Assembly: GCF_014656075.1 (NCBI RefSeq)
Contig: NZ_BNBS01000077.1
Location: 1 to 39,889, forward strand
Reading direction: 5' to 3'
From: Streptomyces hydrogenans
GTDB taxonomy: Bacteria; Actinomycetota; Actinomycetes; Streptomycetales; Streptomycetaceae
DNA: 39,889 nucleotides
Made by a program: the position numbers and the translations under genes. Shown here piece by piece: positions 22,574-29,664 of this stretch (position 1 is the first letter of the stretch; each line of letters starts with the position of its first letter). The notes under the pieces are model-generated. The model saw only the letters and a list, made by a program, of their open reading frames with translations. It did no database searches and was not told where the DNA came from.

Positions 22574-23293
22574 ATGAACACACTGCACGGCACCACCAAC
22601 AGCGCAGTTGTCACGCGTCTCCACGACGTGCGGAGCACCGAGAAGTCCGGCGGTGTCGCGAACGGACGGGGGTGCGTTCGTACCGTCGGGCGTCAGCGCA
22701 AGGCGCCTTACATGGTCGCCGTCGCTGACGGGGGAGCGGTGTACGGGGAGGCCACGGGGGAGCGTTCCTGTTCGGAGGCCGAGTTCACGGCCTACGTCCA
22801 GGAGCGCCGGGCCTCCCTGTACGCCACCGCCTACCACCTGACCGGTGACCGTTTCGAGGCCGAGGACCTGCTCCAGAGCGCGCTGTTCTCCACCTACCGC
22901 GCCTGGGAGCGGATCAGCGACAAGGCCGCCGTCGGCGGTTACCTGCGTCGCACCATGACCAATCTGCACATCAGCGCCTGGCGCCGGCGCAAGGTCAACG
23001 AGTACCCGACCGAGGAGCTGCCGGAGACGGTCGGCGAGACGGACGCGATGCGCGGCACCGAGCTGCGCGCGGTGCTGTGGCAGGCCCTGGCCCGGCTGCC
23101 CGAGCTCCAGCGGACCATGCTGGTGCTGCGCTACTACGAGGGCCGGACCGATCCGGAGATCGCGGAGATCCTGGACATCAGTGTCGGCACGGTGAAGTCG
23201 AGCATCTGGCGGTCGCTGCGGCGACTGCGCGAGGACGAGGTGCTGAGCTTCGGCCGTGACGAGGAGGAGTCCTTCGGCGAGCTCGTCGCCTGA
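22574..23293 (+). CDS. sigQ: SigQ, ECF sigma factor (SigE-type)
   Basis: This 239-residue sigma factor has an unusual N-terminal extension of about 65 residues (MNTLHGTTNSAVVTRLHDV...), then region 2 (FTAYVQERRASLYATAYHLTGDRFEAEDLLQSALFSTYRAWERI, about 70-115) and region 4 (LWQALARLPELQRTMLVLRYYEGRTDPEIAEILDISVGTVKSSIWRSLRRLRED, about 168-220). Extension, end (EESFGELVA) and place next to afsQ1 match S. coelicolor SigQ, which acts as a negative regulator of antibiotic production and is switched on by AfsQ1. The ATG at 22574 has the run GGGGGG six bases upstream. The gene ends at a strong terminator. No anti-sigma gene is adjacent. Confidence 0.95.
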   Translation: MNTLHGTTNSAVVTRLHDVRSTEKSGGVANGRGCVRTVGRQRKAPYMVAVADGGAVYGEATGERSCSEAEFTAYVQERRASLYATAYHLTGDRFEAEDLLQSALFSTYRAWERISDKAAVGGYLRRTMTNLHISAWRRRKVNEYPTEELPETVGETDAMRGTELRAVLWQALARLPELQRTMLVLRYYEGRTDPEIAEILDISVGTVKSSIWRSLRRLREDEVLSFGRDEEESFGELVA

Positions 23294-23362
23294 GGATCGG
23301 GGGAACACGGGGGAACAACGGGGGAGGGCTCCAGGGGGGATCTGGGGCCCACGGGGGAAAAA

Positions 23363-23410
23363 GCGAAGCGGGTCGTACGAGTCCGGGGGGTCTCGTAGGG
23401 CCCGCTTCGC
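23363..23410. terminator. bidirectional hairpin between sigQ and the kinase-like gene
   Basis: GCGAAGCGGG (23363-23372) pairs with CCCGCTTCGC (23401-23410), with an inner stem TACGAG/CTCGTA. It lies between two convergent genes and is preceded by a G-rich stretch with several GGGGGA runs (23300-23360). Confidence 0.75.
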
Positions 23411-23426
23411 GCGCGTGCGGGGTGTC

Positions 23427-24056
23427 TCAGCGGCCCGCGGGGGTCCGGTGACGGCCCGCCGCGGCGGCGGCGAGGCGGCCCAGGGCCTCCGGCTTGGCGC
23501 ACGGGTGGGCGCCCAGGGCGGTCTGGCGGGTGACGATGGCCCGCTCGGCGCGCATCAGGCGCCAGCCGCGGCGCAGCAGCATCGGGACCGACTTGCGGCC
23601 CTCCCGCAGGTCGCGCAGGAGCCGGCGGCGGAAGGTGGTGGACGGGCGGCCGCGCAGGCAGAGCGCGTCGGCCAGCACGTCGAGCTCCCGGCAGCGGGTC
23701 ACGATCTCGGCGGCGAAGATGCCCTCGGCGATGAAGAGCGGGGTCCGCTCGATGTCGAGGCGGTCGCTGCCGGTGCGGGAGCTGGTGGCGATGTCGTACA
23801 CGGGGACGTCGGTGCGGCCGGTGCGGCACAGCTCGACGATCGCGGCGACGGCGGCGTCCGCGTCCCAGGAACGTGGGGAGTCCCAGTCGATGTCGCTGCT
23901 GCCGTCGACGAGCGGGAGCGACGGGTCGCCGCTCTCCTTGTAGAAGTCGTCGAGGCGCAGGACCGGGAGGCCGGTGACGGCGGCGAGGGACGACTTGCCG
24001 GAGCCTGAGGGGCCCGCGAGCAGGACGACCCGGGTCGGGATCGGTTGGGAACTCAC
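23427..24056 (-). CDS. uridine-kinase-like P-loop NTPase
   Basis: This 209-residue cytosolic protein starts VVLLAGPSGSGKSSLAA with a textbook Walker A (GPSGSGKS, residues 15-22), followed by LPVLRLDDFYKESGDP, the phosphoribulokinase/uridine kinase acceptor loop with the Asp pair, then DWDSPRSWD, and IFIAEG-type strand (PLFIAEGIFAAE) as in uridine kinases. Uridine kinases make UMP from uridine with ATP or GTP. Length and motifs fit, but the Streptomyces group is divergent and its substrate is unproven. The GTG at 24056 puts the strand and P-loop at the expected place near the N-terminus. It lacks the nucleoside operator seen in front of add, deoA and deoC. Confidence 0.75.
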   Translation of the reverse strand: MSSQPIPTRVVLLAGPSGSGKSSLAAVTGLPVLRLDDFYKESGDPSLPLVDGSSDIDWDSPRSWDADAAVAAIVELCRTGRTDVPVYDIATSSRTGSDRLDIERTPLFIAEGIFAAEIVTRCRELDVLADALCLRGRPSTTFRRRLLRDLREGRKSVPMLLRRGWRLMRAERAIVTRQTALGAHPCAKPEALGRLAAAAAGRHRTPAGR

Positions 24057-24108
24057 GGAACACCAGTGTGAGGCATTACCCCGTCCAGGGGACCACCGAG
24101 GAGGGCTG

Positions 24109-24139
24109 TTGGTATCGAGCATCACACCTCCACTACTGT
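24109..24139 (+). promoter_or_regulatory. candidate promoter of the 24175 secreted-protein gene
   Basis: TTGGTA (24109-24114) and TACTGT (24134-24139) stand 19 bases apart, 35 bases before the start codon. This is a weak sequence-only call. Confidence 0.35.
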
Positions 24140-24174
24140 CGGTGGCCGTCCGCTCACCCCTCGGAAGGACCCTC

Positions 24175-24579
24175 ATGGCGCGTCACGCAGAGCCGAAGAC
24201 CCCCCGCCGCGGCCTCCTGTTCAAGGCCGGTCTCGGTGTCACCGCGGCCGGTGCCGCCGTGCTGGGGGCGTCGGCGGCGGCCCAGGCCGCCCCGGGTGCC
24301 GCCGTGCCGCTGCCGGTGGACTCGCTGACCCGCACGGACGCCGGCGCGGCCGGTGCGGGCGCCCTGACCGGCGTCACGCACGGGCTCGGCCCGCTGACCC
24401 GGCTCCAGTTGGACCCGCTGGCCAAGACCGGCGTCGACCCGCTCGCCAACGGCATCGGCACCCAGGTCGCCGACTTCAAGCCGGTCGGCACCGACCTCGT
24501 CACCGGCCACCTCACCGAGGGCGGGGCGGTGGCCGACCTGCCGGTCGCCGGACCGCTGACGCAGAAGCTGCTGCCGTAG
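24175..24579 (+). CDS. small secreted protein, possible Tat substrate
   Basis: This 134-residue exported protein begins MARHAEPKTPRRGLLFKAGLGVTAAGAAVLGASAAAQAAPG. The RRGLLFK stretch looks like a twin-arginine signal, cleavage after AQA. The mature part (about 95 residues) is rich in Leu, Thr, Asp, Gly and Pro with repeated LPVDSLTRTD / LDPLAKTGVDPLAN phrases and no cysteine. Function is unknown. The ATG has GGAAGGA 6 bases upstream. Both this and the 18185 protein share the plan signal peptide, APxPLP start, and Leu/Gly/Asp-rich tail, suggesting one family. It converges on the TerD gene with a 10-base gap. Confidence 0.72.
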   Translation: MARHAEPKTPRRGLLFKAGLGVTAAGAAVLGASAAAQAAPGAAVPLPVDSLTRTDAGAAGAGALTGVTHGLGPLTRLQLDPLAKTGVDPLANGIGTQVADFKPVGTDLVTGHLTEGGAVADLPVAGPLTQKLLP

Positions 24580-24589
24580 GCGGGCGGAT

Positions 24590-26002
24590 TCAGTCCCTCG
24601 CCCGGCGCAGCCAGCCGCGTGCCCCGCGGGGCACGGGCTGCTTCGTCGGGCTGTCCGCGTTCCGGCCGCTGCTGTGGGGCCGCACGTCCTTCAGGCGGGC
24701 GGTCCAGGGGGCGTCCGCCGCGATCAGACAGACCAGGAGCGGACCTTCGGGCAGCGGCAGGGTCTCCTTGCGCGCCCCGATCTCGTTGACGGCGGCCCGT
24801 CCGCGTTCCGGAAGCGTGGTGGGGTCCGTGTGCCCGGCCAGCCGGTAGAGGTGGACGATGAAGTTGCTGCTGCCCTTGTAGTGGAAGGTGGCGTCCGCCG
24901 TCCCCCCGGTGTGGAGCAGGACCTCGGGGCCCCAGCTCTCCAGCCGGTTCTCCGTCAGGCGCCGGGCCTCCGCCAGCGGCAGGATCCGCACCTGCCAGGG
25001 GCCGTTCGCCTCCAGCCGCAGGCGCAGCCGCCCGTGCTCGGGGACGAAGGCGATCACCCGGCCCCGGAAGTCCTTCTCCGTGCTGTTGACGAGGTAACGC
25101 CCCTTGACGTTGGAGTCGTCGAGCGGCCACAGCCCCGTGTAGTGCTCGCCCTCCACGACCAGCTCGACCATGACGGGGCCGGGCGGGAGGTCCTTCATGG
25201 TGATCACGTCGTTGTCCCGGCCGGTGGCGGTGCGCGGCTTGAAGACGGGCCCGCACGCCCAGACCGACGGGTCGGGCTCCGGCACGGGCGGGGCGGTCGC
25301 CGCCGGGGGCGCGTCCGCCCGGGCCTGGGCATGGGCCTGCGCCAGGGCCCGGATCTGGTCCTGGGTCATGTTCAGGAGCTGGTCACGGGTGGGGCGCAGG
25401 AGCGGAGCCCCCGGCTGGGTCTCCGCCGGGGTCGGGGCCTCCGCCAGGTCCTGTGCCGGGGCCGGCGGGGTGGGGACCGGGATCCGTTCCGGGAGCTCCT
25501 GCGGCTCCCCGTCGGGGTCCACCCCGTGGTCCACCGCGAGGCCCGTCAGCCCGTCCACGTACCCCTGGCCGACCGCGCGGAACTTCCAGCCGCCCGAGCG
25601 GCGGTACAGCTCCGCGACGACCATCGCCGTCTCGGCGCCCGCGTCGGTGACCTCGTACGCCACGACCGTCGCGCCGTCCGGCCCGAACACCTCCGCCGAC
25701 AGGCCGCGCGCGTCCCGCAGCGCGCCCTCCTCCGTCGACACGACGACGAGGACGCGGTCGACGCCCTCCTCGACGCCCGCGAGGTCGGCGTCCAGCCACA
25801 CCGTGCCGTCCTCGCCCTCCGCGAGCCGTACCGCGCCCGACGCGTGCGCCGGAGCGCCGTCGAACACGATGTCGGCGTCCCCCCGGACCCTGCCCCGCTC
25901 CGTCACGAGCAGCGCCGCGACGTCCACCCCGCTCCGGACGGCGACGCGCAGCGCGGCCGTCGGGACGAAGGCGTTGTCCCCCTTGATCAATCCCCTCATC
26001 AT
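24590..26002 (-). CDS. TerD-domain protein with duplicated C-terminal module
   Basis: This 470-residue cytosolic protein has an N-terminal TerD domain (about 1-165): LIKGDNAFVP, VDVAALLVTERGRVRGDADIVFDG, DRVLVVVSTEE, YEVTDAGAETAMVVAELYRRSGGWKFRAVGQGYVDGL, which includes the Asp residues that bind calcium in TerD. A Pro/Ala-rich linker (about 170-245) leads to a C-terminal part (about 250-440) that looks like two copies of a beta-rich module, each ending with a phrase like ANGPWQVRIL or ADAPWTARL. TerD proteins are linked to tellurite, phage or chemical stress, mechanism open. The ATGATG start at 26002 or 25999. A single gene with a terminator in front and a convergent neighbour behind. Confidence 0.82.
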   Translation of the reverse strand: MMRGLIKGDNAFVPTAALRVAVRSGVDVAALLVTERGRVRGDADIVFDGAPAHASGAVRLAEGEDGTVWLDADLAGVEEGVDRVLVVVSTEEGALRDARGLSAEVFGPDGATVVAYEVTDAGAETAMVVAELYRRSGGWKFRAVGQGYVDGLTGLAVDHGVDPDGEPQELPERIPVPTPPAPAQDLAEAPTPAETQPGAPLLRPTRDQLLNMTQDQIRALAQAHAQARADAPPAATAPPVPEPDPSVWACGPVFKPRTATGRDNDVITMKDLPPGPVMVELVVEGEHYTGLWPLDDSNVKGRYLVNSTEKDFRGRVIAFVPEHGRLRLRLEANGPWQVRILPLAEARRLTENRLESWGPEVLLHTGGTADATFHYKGSSNFIVHLYRLAGHTDPTTLPERGRAAVNEIGARKETLPLPEGPLLVCLIAADAPWTARLKDVRPHSSGRNADSPTKQPVPRGARGWLRRARD

Positions 26003-26032
26003 GTCCGGATCTTGCGATCGATCGCGGTCATG

Positions 26033-26069
26033 CGCAAGGCCCCCGGGTGCGGAATCCGGGGGCCTTGCG
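26033..26069 (-). terminator. 14-bp stem terminator after the deoC-ALDH operon
   Basis: CGCAAGGCCCCCGG (26033-26046) pairs perfectly with CCGGGGGCCTTGCG (26056-26069), just beyond the stop of the short ALDH gene (26080, minus strand). It insulates the TerD gene from the deoC operon. Confidence 0.8.
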
Positions 26070-26079
26070 GAGGGTGGGG

Positions 26080-26970
26080 CTAGTACGAGGAGCCGGAGGC
26101 GCCCAGCGAGCCCGTGGGGTGCCAGACGGTCTTCGTCTCCAGGAAGGCGGTCATGCGGTCCGTGCCGGGGGACTCGGCGAAGTCCTCGGTGCGGGGGCGC
26201 AGGACGCGCTTGAGGTTCTCCGCGGCCGCGATCTCCAGCTCGCGGGCCAGGTCGGCGTCCGCGCCCGTCAGGTCGATCGCGTTGACGTCCAGGTGGGCCG
26301 CGAGGTGCGGGCCCATCTCGGCGGCCTTGCCGGAGAGGATGTTGACCACGCCGCCGGGGAGGTCGGAGGTGGCCAGCACCTCGCCCAGGGAGAGCGCGGG
26401 GAGCGGGGCCTTCTCGGAGGCGATGACGACGGCCGTGTTGCCCGTCGCGATGACCGGGGCGATCACCGAGACCAGGCCCAGGAAGGACGACTCCTGGGGG
26501 GCGAGGACGGTGACGACGCCGGTCGGCTCCGGGGTGGAGAGGTTGAAGAAGGGGCCGGCGACCGGGTTGGCACCGCCGGTGACCTGGGCGATCTTGTCGG
26601 TCCAGCCCGCGTACCAGACCCAGCGGTCGATCGCGGCGTCCACCTGGGCCGCCGCCTTCGACTTCGACAGACCCTCGGCGTCCGCGACCTCGCGGACGAA
26701 CTGGTCCCGGCGGCCCTCCAGCATCTCGGCGACGCGGTAGAGGATCTGGCCGCGCAGGTACGCGGTCGCGCCGGCCCAGCCGCCCTGCGCCTTGCGGGCG
26801 GCGACGACCGCGTCACGGGCGTCCTTGCGGGAGGACAGCGGCGCGTTCGCCAGCCAGTTGCCCTTGGAGTCGCTCACCTCGTACACCCGGCCGCTCTCGG
26901 AGCGGGGGAACTTGCCCCCGACGTACAGCTTGTAGGTCTTGAAGACGGAGAGTCGGGTCGTGTCAGACAT
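26080..26970 (-). CDS. short aldehyde-dehydrogenase-family protein without catalytic cysteine
   Basis: This 296-residue protein resembles only the N-terminal, NAD-binding part of aldehyde dehydrogenases: TYKLYVGGKFPRSESGR, the first Rossmann-like region, STPEPTGVVTVLAPQESSFLGLVSVIAPVIATGNTAVV, then GEVLATSDLPGGVVNILSGK. It stops before the motif with the catalytic Cys, and the usual KPAE after GNT is IASEK. The end is a normal stop and the sequence shows no decay, so this is probably a maintained partner rather than a pseudogene. It may form hetero-oligomers with the full ALDH, whose last 8 bases its start overlaps (ATG 26970, preferred over far upstream GTG/ATG because family similarity begins there). 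In several actinobacteria I recall the same pair next to deoC. Confidence 0.8.
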   Translation of the reverse strand: MSDTTRLSVFKTYKLYVGGKFPRSESGRVYEVSDSKGNWLANAPLSSRKDARDAVVAARKAQGGWAGATAYLRGQILYRVAEMLEGRRDQFVREVADAEGLSKSKAAAQVDAAIDRWVWYAGWTDKIAQVTGGANPVAGPFFNLSTPEPTGVVTVLAPQESSFLGLVSVIAPVIATGNTAVVIASEKAPLPALSLGEVLATSDLPGGVVNILSGKAAEMGPHLAAHLDVNAIDLTGADADLARELEIAAAENLKRVLRPRTEDFAESPGTDRMTAFLETKTVWHPTGSLGASGSSY

Positions 26971-28399
26971 CGAGGTACGCCTCCAGGCCGTGGCGGCCGC
27001 CCTCGCGGCCGAAGCCCGACTCCTTGTAGCCGCCGAAGGGCGAGGTCGGGTCGAACTTGTTGAACGTGTTGGCCCAGACGACACCGGCGCGGAGCTTGTT
27101 GGCGACCGCGAGGATGCGGGAGCCCTTCTCCGTCCAGATGCCGGCGGAGAGGCCGTACTGGCTGTTGTTGGCCTTGGCGACGGCCTCGTCCGGGGTGCGG
27201 AAGGTCAGCACCGACAGGACCGGGCCGAAGACCTCGTCCCGGGCGATGGTGTGCGCCTGGGTGACGTTCGTGAAGAGCGTCGGGGCGAACCAGTAGCCCG
27301 CCTCCGGGAGGTCGCAGGCGGCGGTCCAGCGCTCGGCGCCCTCCGCCTCGCCCCGCTCGACCAGCGAGGTGATCCGGGAGAGCTGCTCCTCGGAGTTGAT
27401 GGCGCCGATGTCGGTGTTCTTGTCGAGCGGGTCGCCGAGGCGGAGCGTCGACAGGCGGCGCTTGAGGCTGTCCAGCAGCTCGTCCTGGATCGACTCCTGG
27501 ACCAGCAGGCGGGAGCCGGCGCAGCAGACCTGGCCCTGGTTGAAGAAGATGCCGTTGACGATGCCCTCGACGGCCTGGTCGATCGGGGCGTCGTCGAAGA
27601 CGATGTTGGCGCCCTTGCCGCCCAGCTCCAGGGTGACCTTCTTGTCGGTGCCGGCGACCGTGCGGGCGATCTGCTTGCCGACGGCGGTCGAGCCGGTGAA
27701 GGCGACCTTGTTCACGTCCGGGTGCGCGACCAGGGCGGCGCCGGTGTCCCCGTACCCGGGGAGGATGTTGACGACGCCCTTGGGCAGGCCCGCCTGGCGG
27801 CAGATGTCCGCGAAGAAGAGGGCGGAGAGCGGGGTGGTCTCGGCCGGCTTCAGGACGACCGTGTTGCCGGTCGCGAGGGCCGGGGCGATCTTCCAGGCCA
27901 GCATCAGCAGCGGGAAGTTCCAGGGGATGACCTGGCCGGCGACGCCGAGCGGGCGCGGGTCCGCGCCGTAGCCGGCGTGGTCGAGCTTGTCGGCCCAGCC
28001 CGCGTAGTAGAAGAAGTGGGCGGCGACCAGGGGGAGGTCCGCGTCGCGGGTCTCCTTGATCGGCTTGCCGTTGTCCAGGGTCTCCAGGACGGCCAGCTCG
28101 CGGCTGCGCTCCTGGATGATCCGGGCGATCCTGAAGAGGTACTTGGCGCGCTCGGAGCCGGGCAGCGCGGACCACTTCTCGAAGGCCCTGCGGGCCGCCT
28201 TCACCGCGCGGTCCACGTCCGCCTCGCCCGCCTGGGCGATCTCGGAGAGGACCTCCTCGGTGGAGGGGGAGACGGTCTTGAAGACCTTTCCGTCGGCCGC
28301 GTCGGTGAACTCGCCGTCGATGAACAGGCCGTAGTTCGGGGCGATGTCGACGACCGCGCGCGACTCGGGCGCGGGGGCGTACTCGAAGGGGGAGGTCAT
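26963..28399 (-). CDS. aldehyde dehydrogenase (NAD(P)+-dependent)
   Basis: This 478-residue cytosolic enzyme is complete: IPWNFPLLMLAWKIAPALATGNTVVLKPAETTP with Asn161 and Lys184, LELGGKGANIVFDD with the general base Glu258, and FFNQGQVCCAGSR with the catalytic Cys292; VFGPVLSVLTF and the C-terminal SPFGGYKESGFGREGG are also typical. The start ATG at 28399 is only 5 bases after the deoC stop and has GGGGGAG-type sequence nearby. DeoC releases acetaldehyde, so this enzyme most likely oxidises it to acetate and protects the cell; that substrate is inferred from the operon. It is followed, with an 8-base overlap, by the short ALDH-like gene. Confidence 0.92.
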   Translation of the reverse strand: MTSPFEYAPAPESRAVVDIAPNYGLFIDGEFTDAADGKVFKTVSPSTEEVLSEIAQAGEADVDRAVKAARRAFEKWSALPGSERAKYLFRIARIIQERSRELAVLETLDNGKPIKETRDADLPLVAAHFFYYAGWADKLDHAGYGADPRPLGVAGQVIPWNFPLLMLAWKIAPALATGNTVVLKPAETTPLSALFFADICRQAGLPKGVVNILPGYGDTGAALVAHPDVNKVAFTGSTAVGKQIARTVAGTDKKVTLELGGKGANIVFDDAPIDQAVEGIVNGIFFNQGQVCCAGSRLLVQESIQDELLDSLKRRLSTLRLGDPLDKNTDIGAINSEEQLSRITSLVERGEAEGAERWTAACDLPEAGYWFAPTLFTNVTQAHTIARDEVFGPVLSVLTFRTPDEAVAKANNSQYGLSAGIWTEKGSRILAVANKLRAGVVWANTFNKFDPTSPFGGYKESGFGREGGRHGLEAYLDV

Positions 28400-28404
28400 G
28401 TCGA

Positions 28405-29370
28405 TCAGTCCACCGTCACGTAATCGGGGCCGGAGTAGTGGCCGGTCGCCATCTTCTGGCGCTGCATCAGCAGGTCGTTGAGCAGGCTGGAGGCGCCGAA
28501 GCGGAACCAGTGGTTGTCCAGCCAGTCCGCGCCCGCCGTCTCGTTGACCAGCACCAGGAACTTGATGGCTTCCTTGGTGTTGCGGATGCCGCCGGCCGGC
28601 TTCACGCCGATCTGCACGCCGGTCTGGGCGCGGAAGTCGCGCACCGCCTCCAGCATGAGCAGGGTGTTCGCCGGGGTGGCGTTGACCGCGACCTTGCCGG
28701 TCGAGGTCTTGATGAAGTCGGCGCCGGCCATCATGCCGAGCCAGGAGGCGCGGCGGATGTTGTCGTACGTGGACAGCTCGCCGGTCTCGAAGATCACCTT
28801 GAGGCGGGCGCGGTCGCCGCACTCGGCCCTGATGGCGGCGATCTGGTCGTACACCTCCAGGTAGCGGCCGGCGAGGAAGGCGCCACGGTCGATGACCATG
28901 TCGATCTCGTCCGCGCCGGCGGCGATCGCGTCGGCGGTGTCGGCCAGCTTCACGGGGAGGGCGGCGCGGCCCGCGGGGAAGGCGGTGGCGACCGAGGCGA
29001 CCTTGACGTCCGAGCCCGCGAGGGCGGCCTTGGCGGTGGCCACCATGTCGGGGTAGACGCAGACGGCGGCGGTCGTCGGGGCCGTGCGGTCGGTCGGGTC
29101 GGGGTGGACGGCCTTGGCGGCGAGGGCCCGGACCTTGCCCGGGGTGTCCGCGCCTTCGAGCGTGGTCAGGTCGATCATGGAGATGGCCAGGTCGATGGCG
29201 TACGCCTTGGACGTGGTCTTGATCGAGCGGGTGCCGAGGGACGCGGCGCGCGCCTCCAGGCCCACGGCGTCGACGCCGGGCAGCCCGTGGAGGAAGCGGC
29301 GCAGCGTGCTCTCGGACGCGGTCACGTCGGCGAAGGCCGCTGCTGCGGATGCGGTGGTGGGCATGGTCAC
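28405..29370 (-). CDS. deoC: deoxyribose-phosphate aldolase
   Basis: This 321-residue cytosolic class I aldolase splits 2-deoxyribose-5-phosphate into glyceraldehyde-3-phosphate and acetaldehyde. The Schiff-base Lys221 is in GADFIKTSTGK, the second active lysine Lys257 is in IGVKPAGGIRN, and the conserved Asp-rich strand is GADEIDMVIDRG (152-163). It has an N-terminal extension of about 60 residues compared with E. coli-type short enzymes, as is usual in actinobacteria. The GTG at 29370 lies 6 bases after a -10-like TATGCT, so the message is probably leaderless; ATG 29364 is the alternative. A perfect nucleoside operator is at 29384-29395. It heads a three-gene operon with the two ALDH genes. 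Confidence 0.95.
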   Translation of the reverse strand: MTMPTTASAAAAFADVTASESTLRRFLHGLPGVDAVGLEARAASLGTRSIKTTSKAYAIDLAISMIDLTTLEGADTPGKVRALAAKAVHPDPTDRTAPTTAAVCVYPDMVATAKAALAGSDVKVASVATAFPAGRAALPVKLADTADAIAAGADEIDMVIDRGAFLAGRYLEVYDQIAAIRAECGDRARLKVIFETGELSTYDNIRRASWLGMMAGADFIKTSTGKVAVNATPANTLLMLEAVRDFRAQTGVQIGVKPAGGIRNTKEAIKFLVLVNETAGADWLDNHWFRFGASSLLNDLLMQRQKMATGHYSGPDYVTVD

Positions 29371-29382
29371 CAGTCGAGCATA
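29371..29382 (-). promoter_or_regulatory. -10 box of deoC giving a leaderless message
   Basis: On the minus strand TATGCT (29382-29377) is followed by 6 bases and then GTG 29370. The same 6-base distance between -10 box and start codon is seen at add. The operator abuts the -10 box with one base between. Confidence 0.55.
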
Positions 29383-29383
29383 T

Positions 29384-29395
29384 CTACGCGCGTAG
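29384..29395. promoter_or_regulatory. nucleoside-regulon operator, copy 5 (deoC), perfect palindrome
   Basis: CTACGCGCGTAG, identical to the copy before add, lies 14 bases before the deoC GTG and right before its -10 box. A bound repressor would block RNA polymerase. Confidence 0.8.
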
Positions 29396-29507
29396 CGACC
29401 TGTACAGGGGAGGGCGTCCGAGGAGGCCCGAGGTCAGGGGCGCGCGGCGGCGTGGTGCCGGGCGGGACAAGGGGGCGCGGGAGGTGTGCGGGGGCGCGGT
29501 GACGGCT

Positions 29508-29523
29508 GTCACACGCCTGTGAC
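29508..29523. promoter_or_regulatory. AfsQ1/MtrA-type box upstream of the surface-protein gene
   Basis: GTCAC-ACGCCT-GTGAC fits GTnAC-N6-GTnAC, the same pattern as at the sigQ promoter. It lies 142 bases before ATG 29665, followed by an AT-rich stretch (about 29543-29570, with AAGATCTT at 29548-29555) that could hold the promoter. An additional GTGAC half site lies at 29499. Confidence 0.45.
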
Positions 29524-29664
29524 GTGGAGCGGACTGCTCCCCCATACAAGATCTTTAGATTCTTTATCAGCAGCCAGCGAGAACTCACCGGCCCTCCCCG
29601 ATCGAGACATCAGCCAGGCATGCGGCTCTGCTCCGTCCACCACCGAATCTTCTCGGGAGTCGTT

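Noticed and set aside
26080..26970. Pseudogene call for the short ALDH
   Set aside because: The frame is clean, the stop is followed by a proper terminator, the start overlaps the upstream gene as in a working operon, and I see no remains of the missing C-terminal half downstream.
29499..29512. GTGAC-N4-GTCAC as a separate AfsQ1 box
   Set aside because: The spacing is 4 instead of 6; it is better read as an extra half site of the box at 29508-29523.
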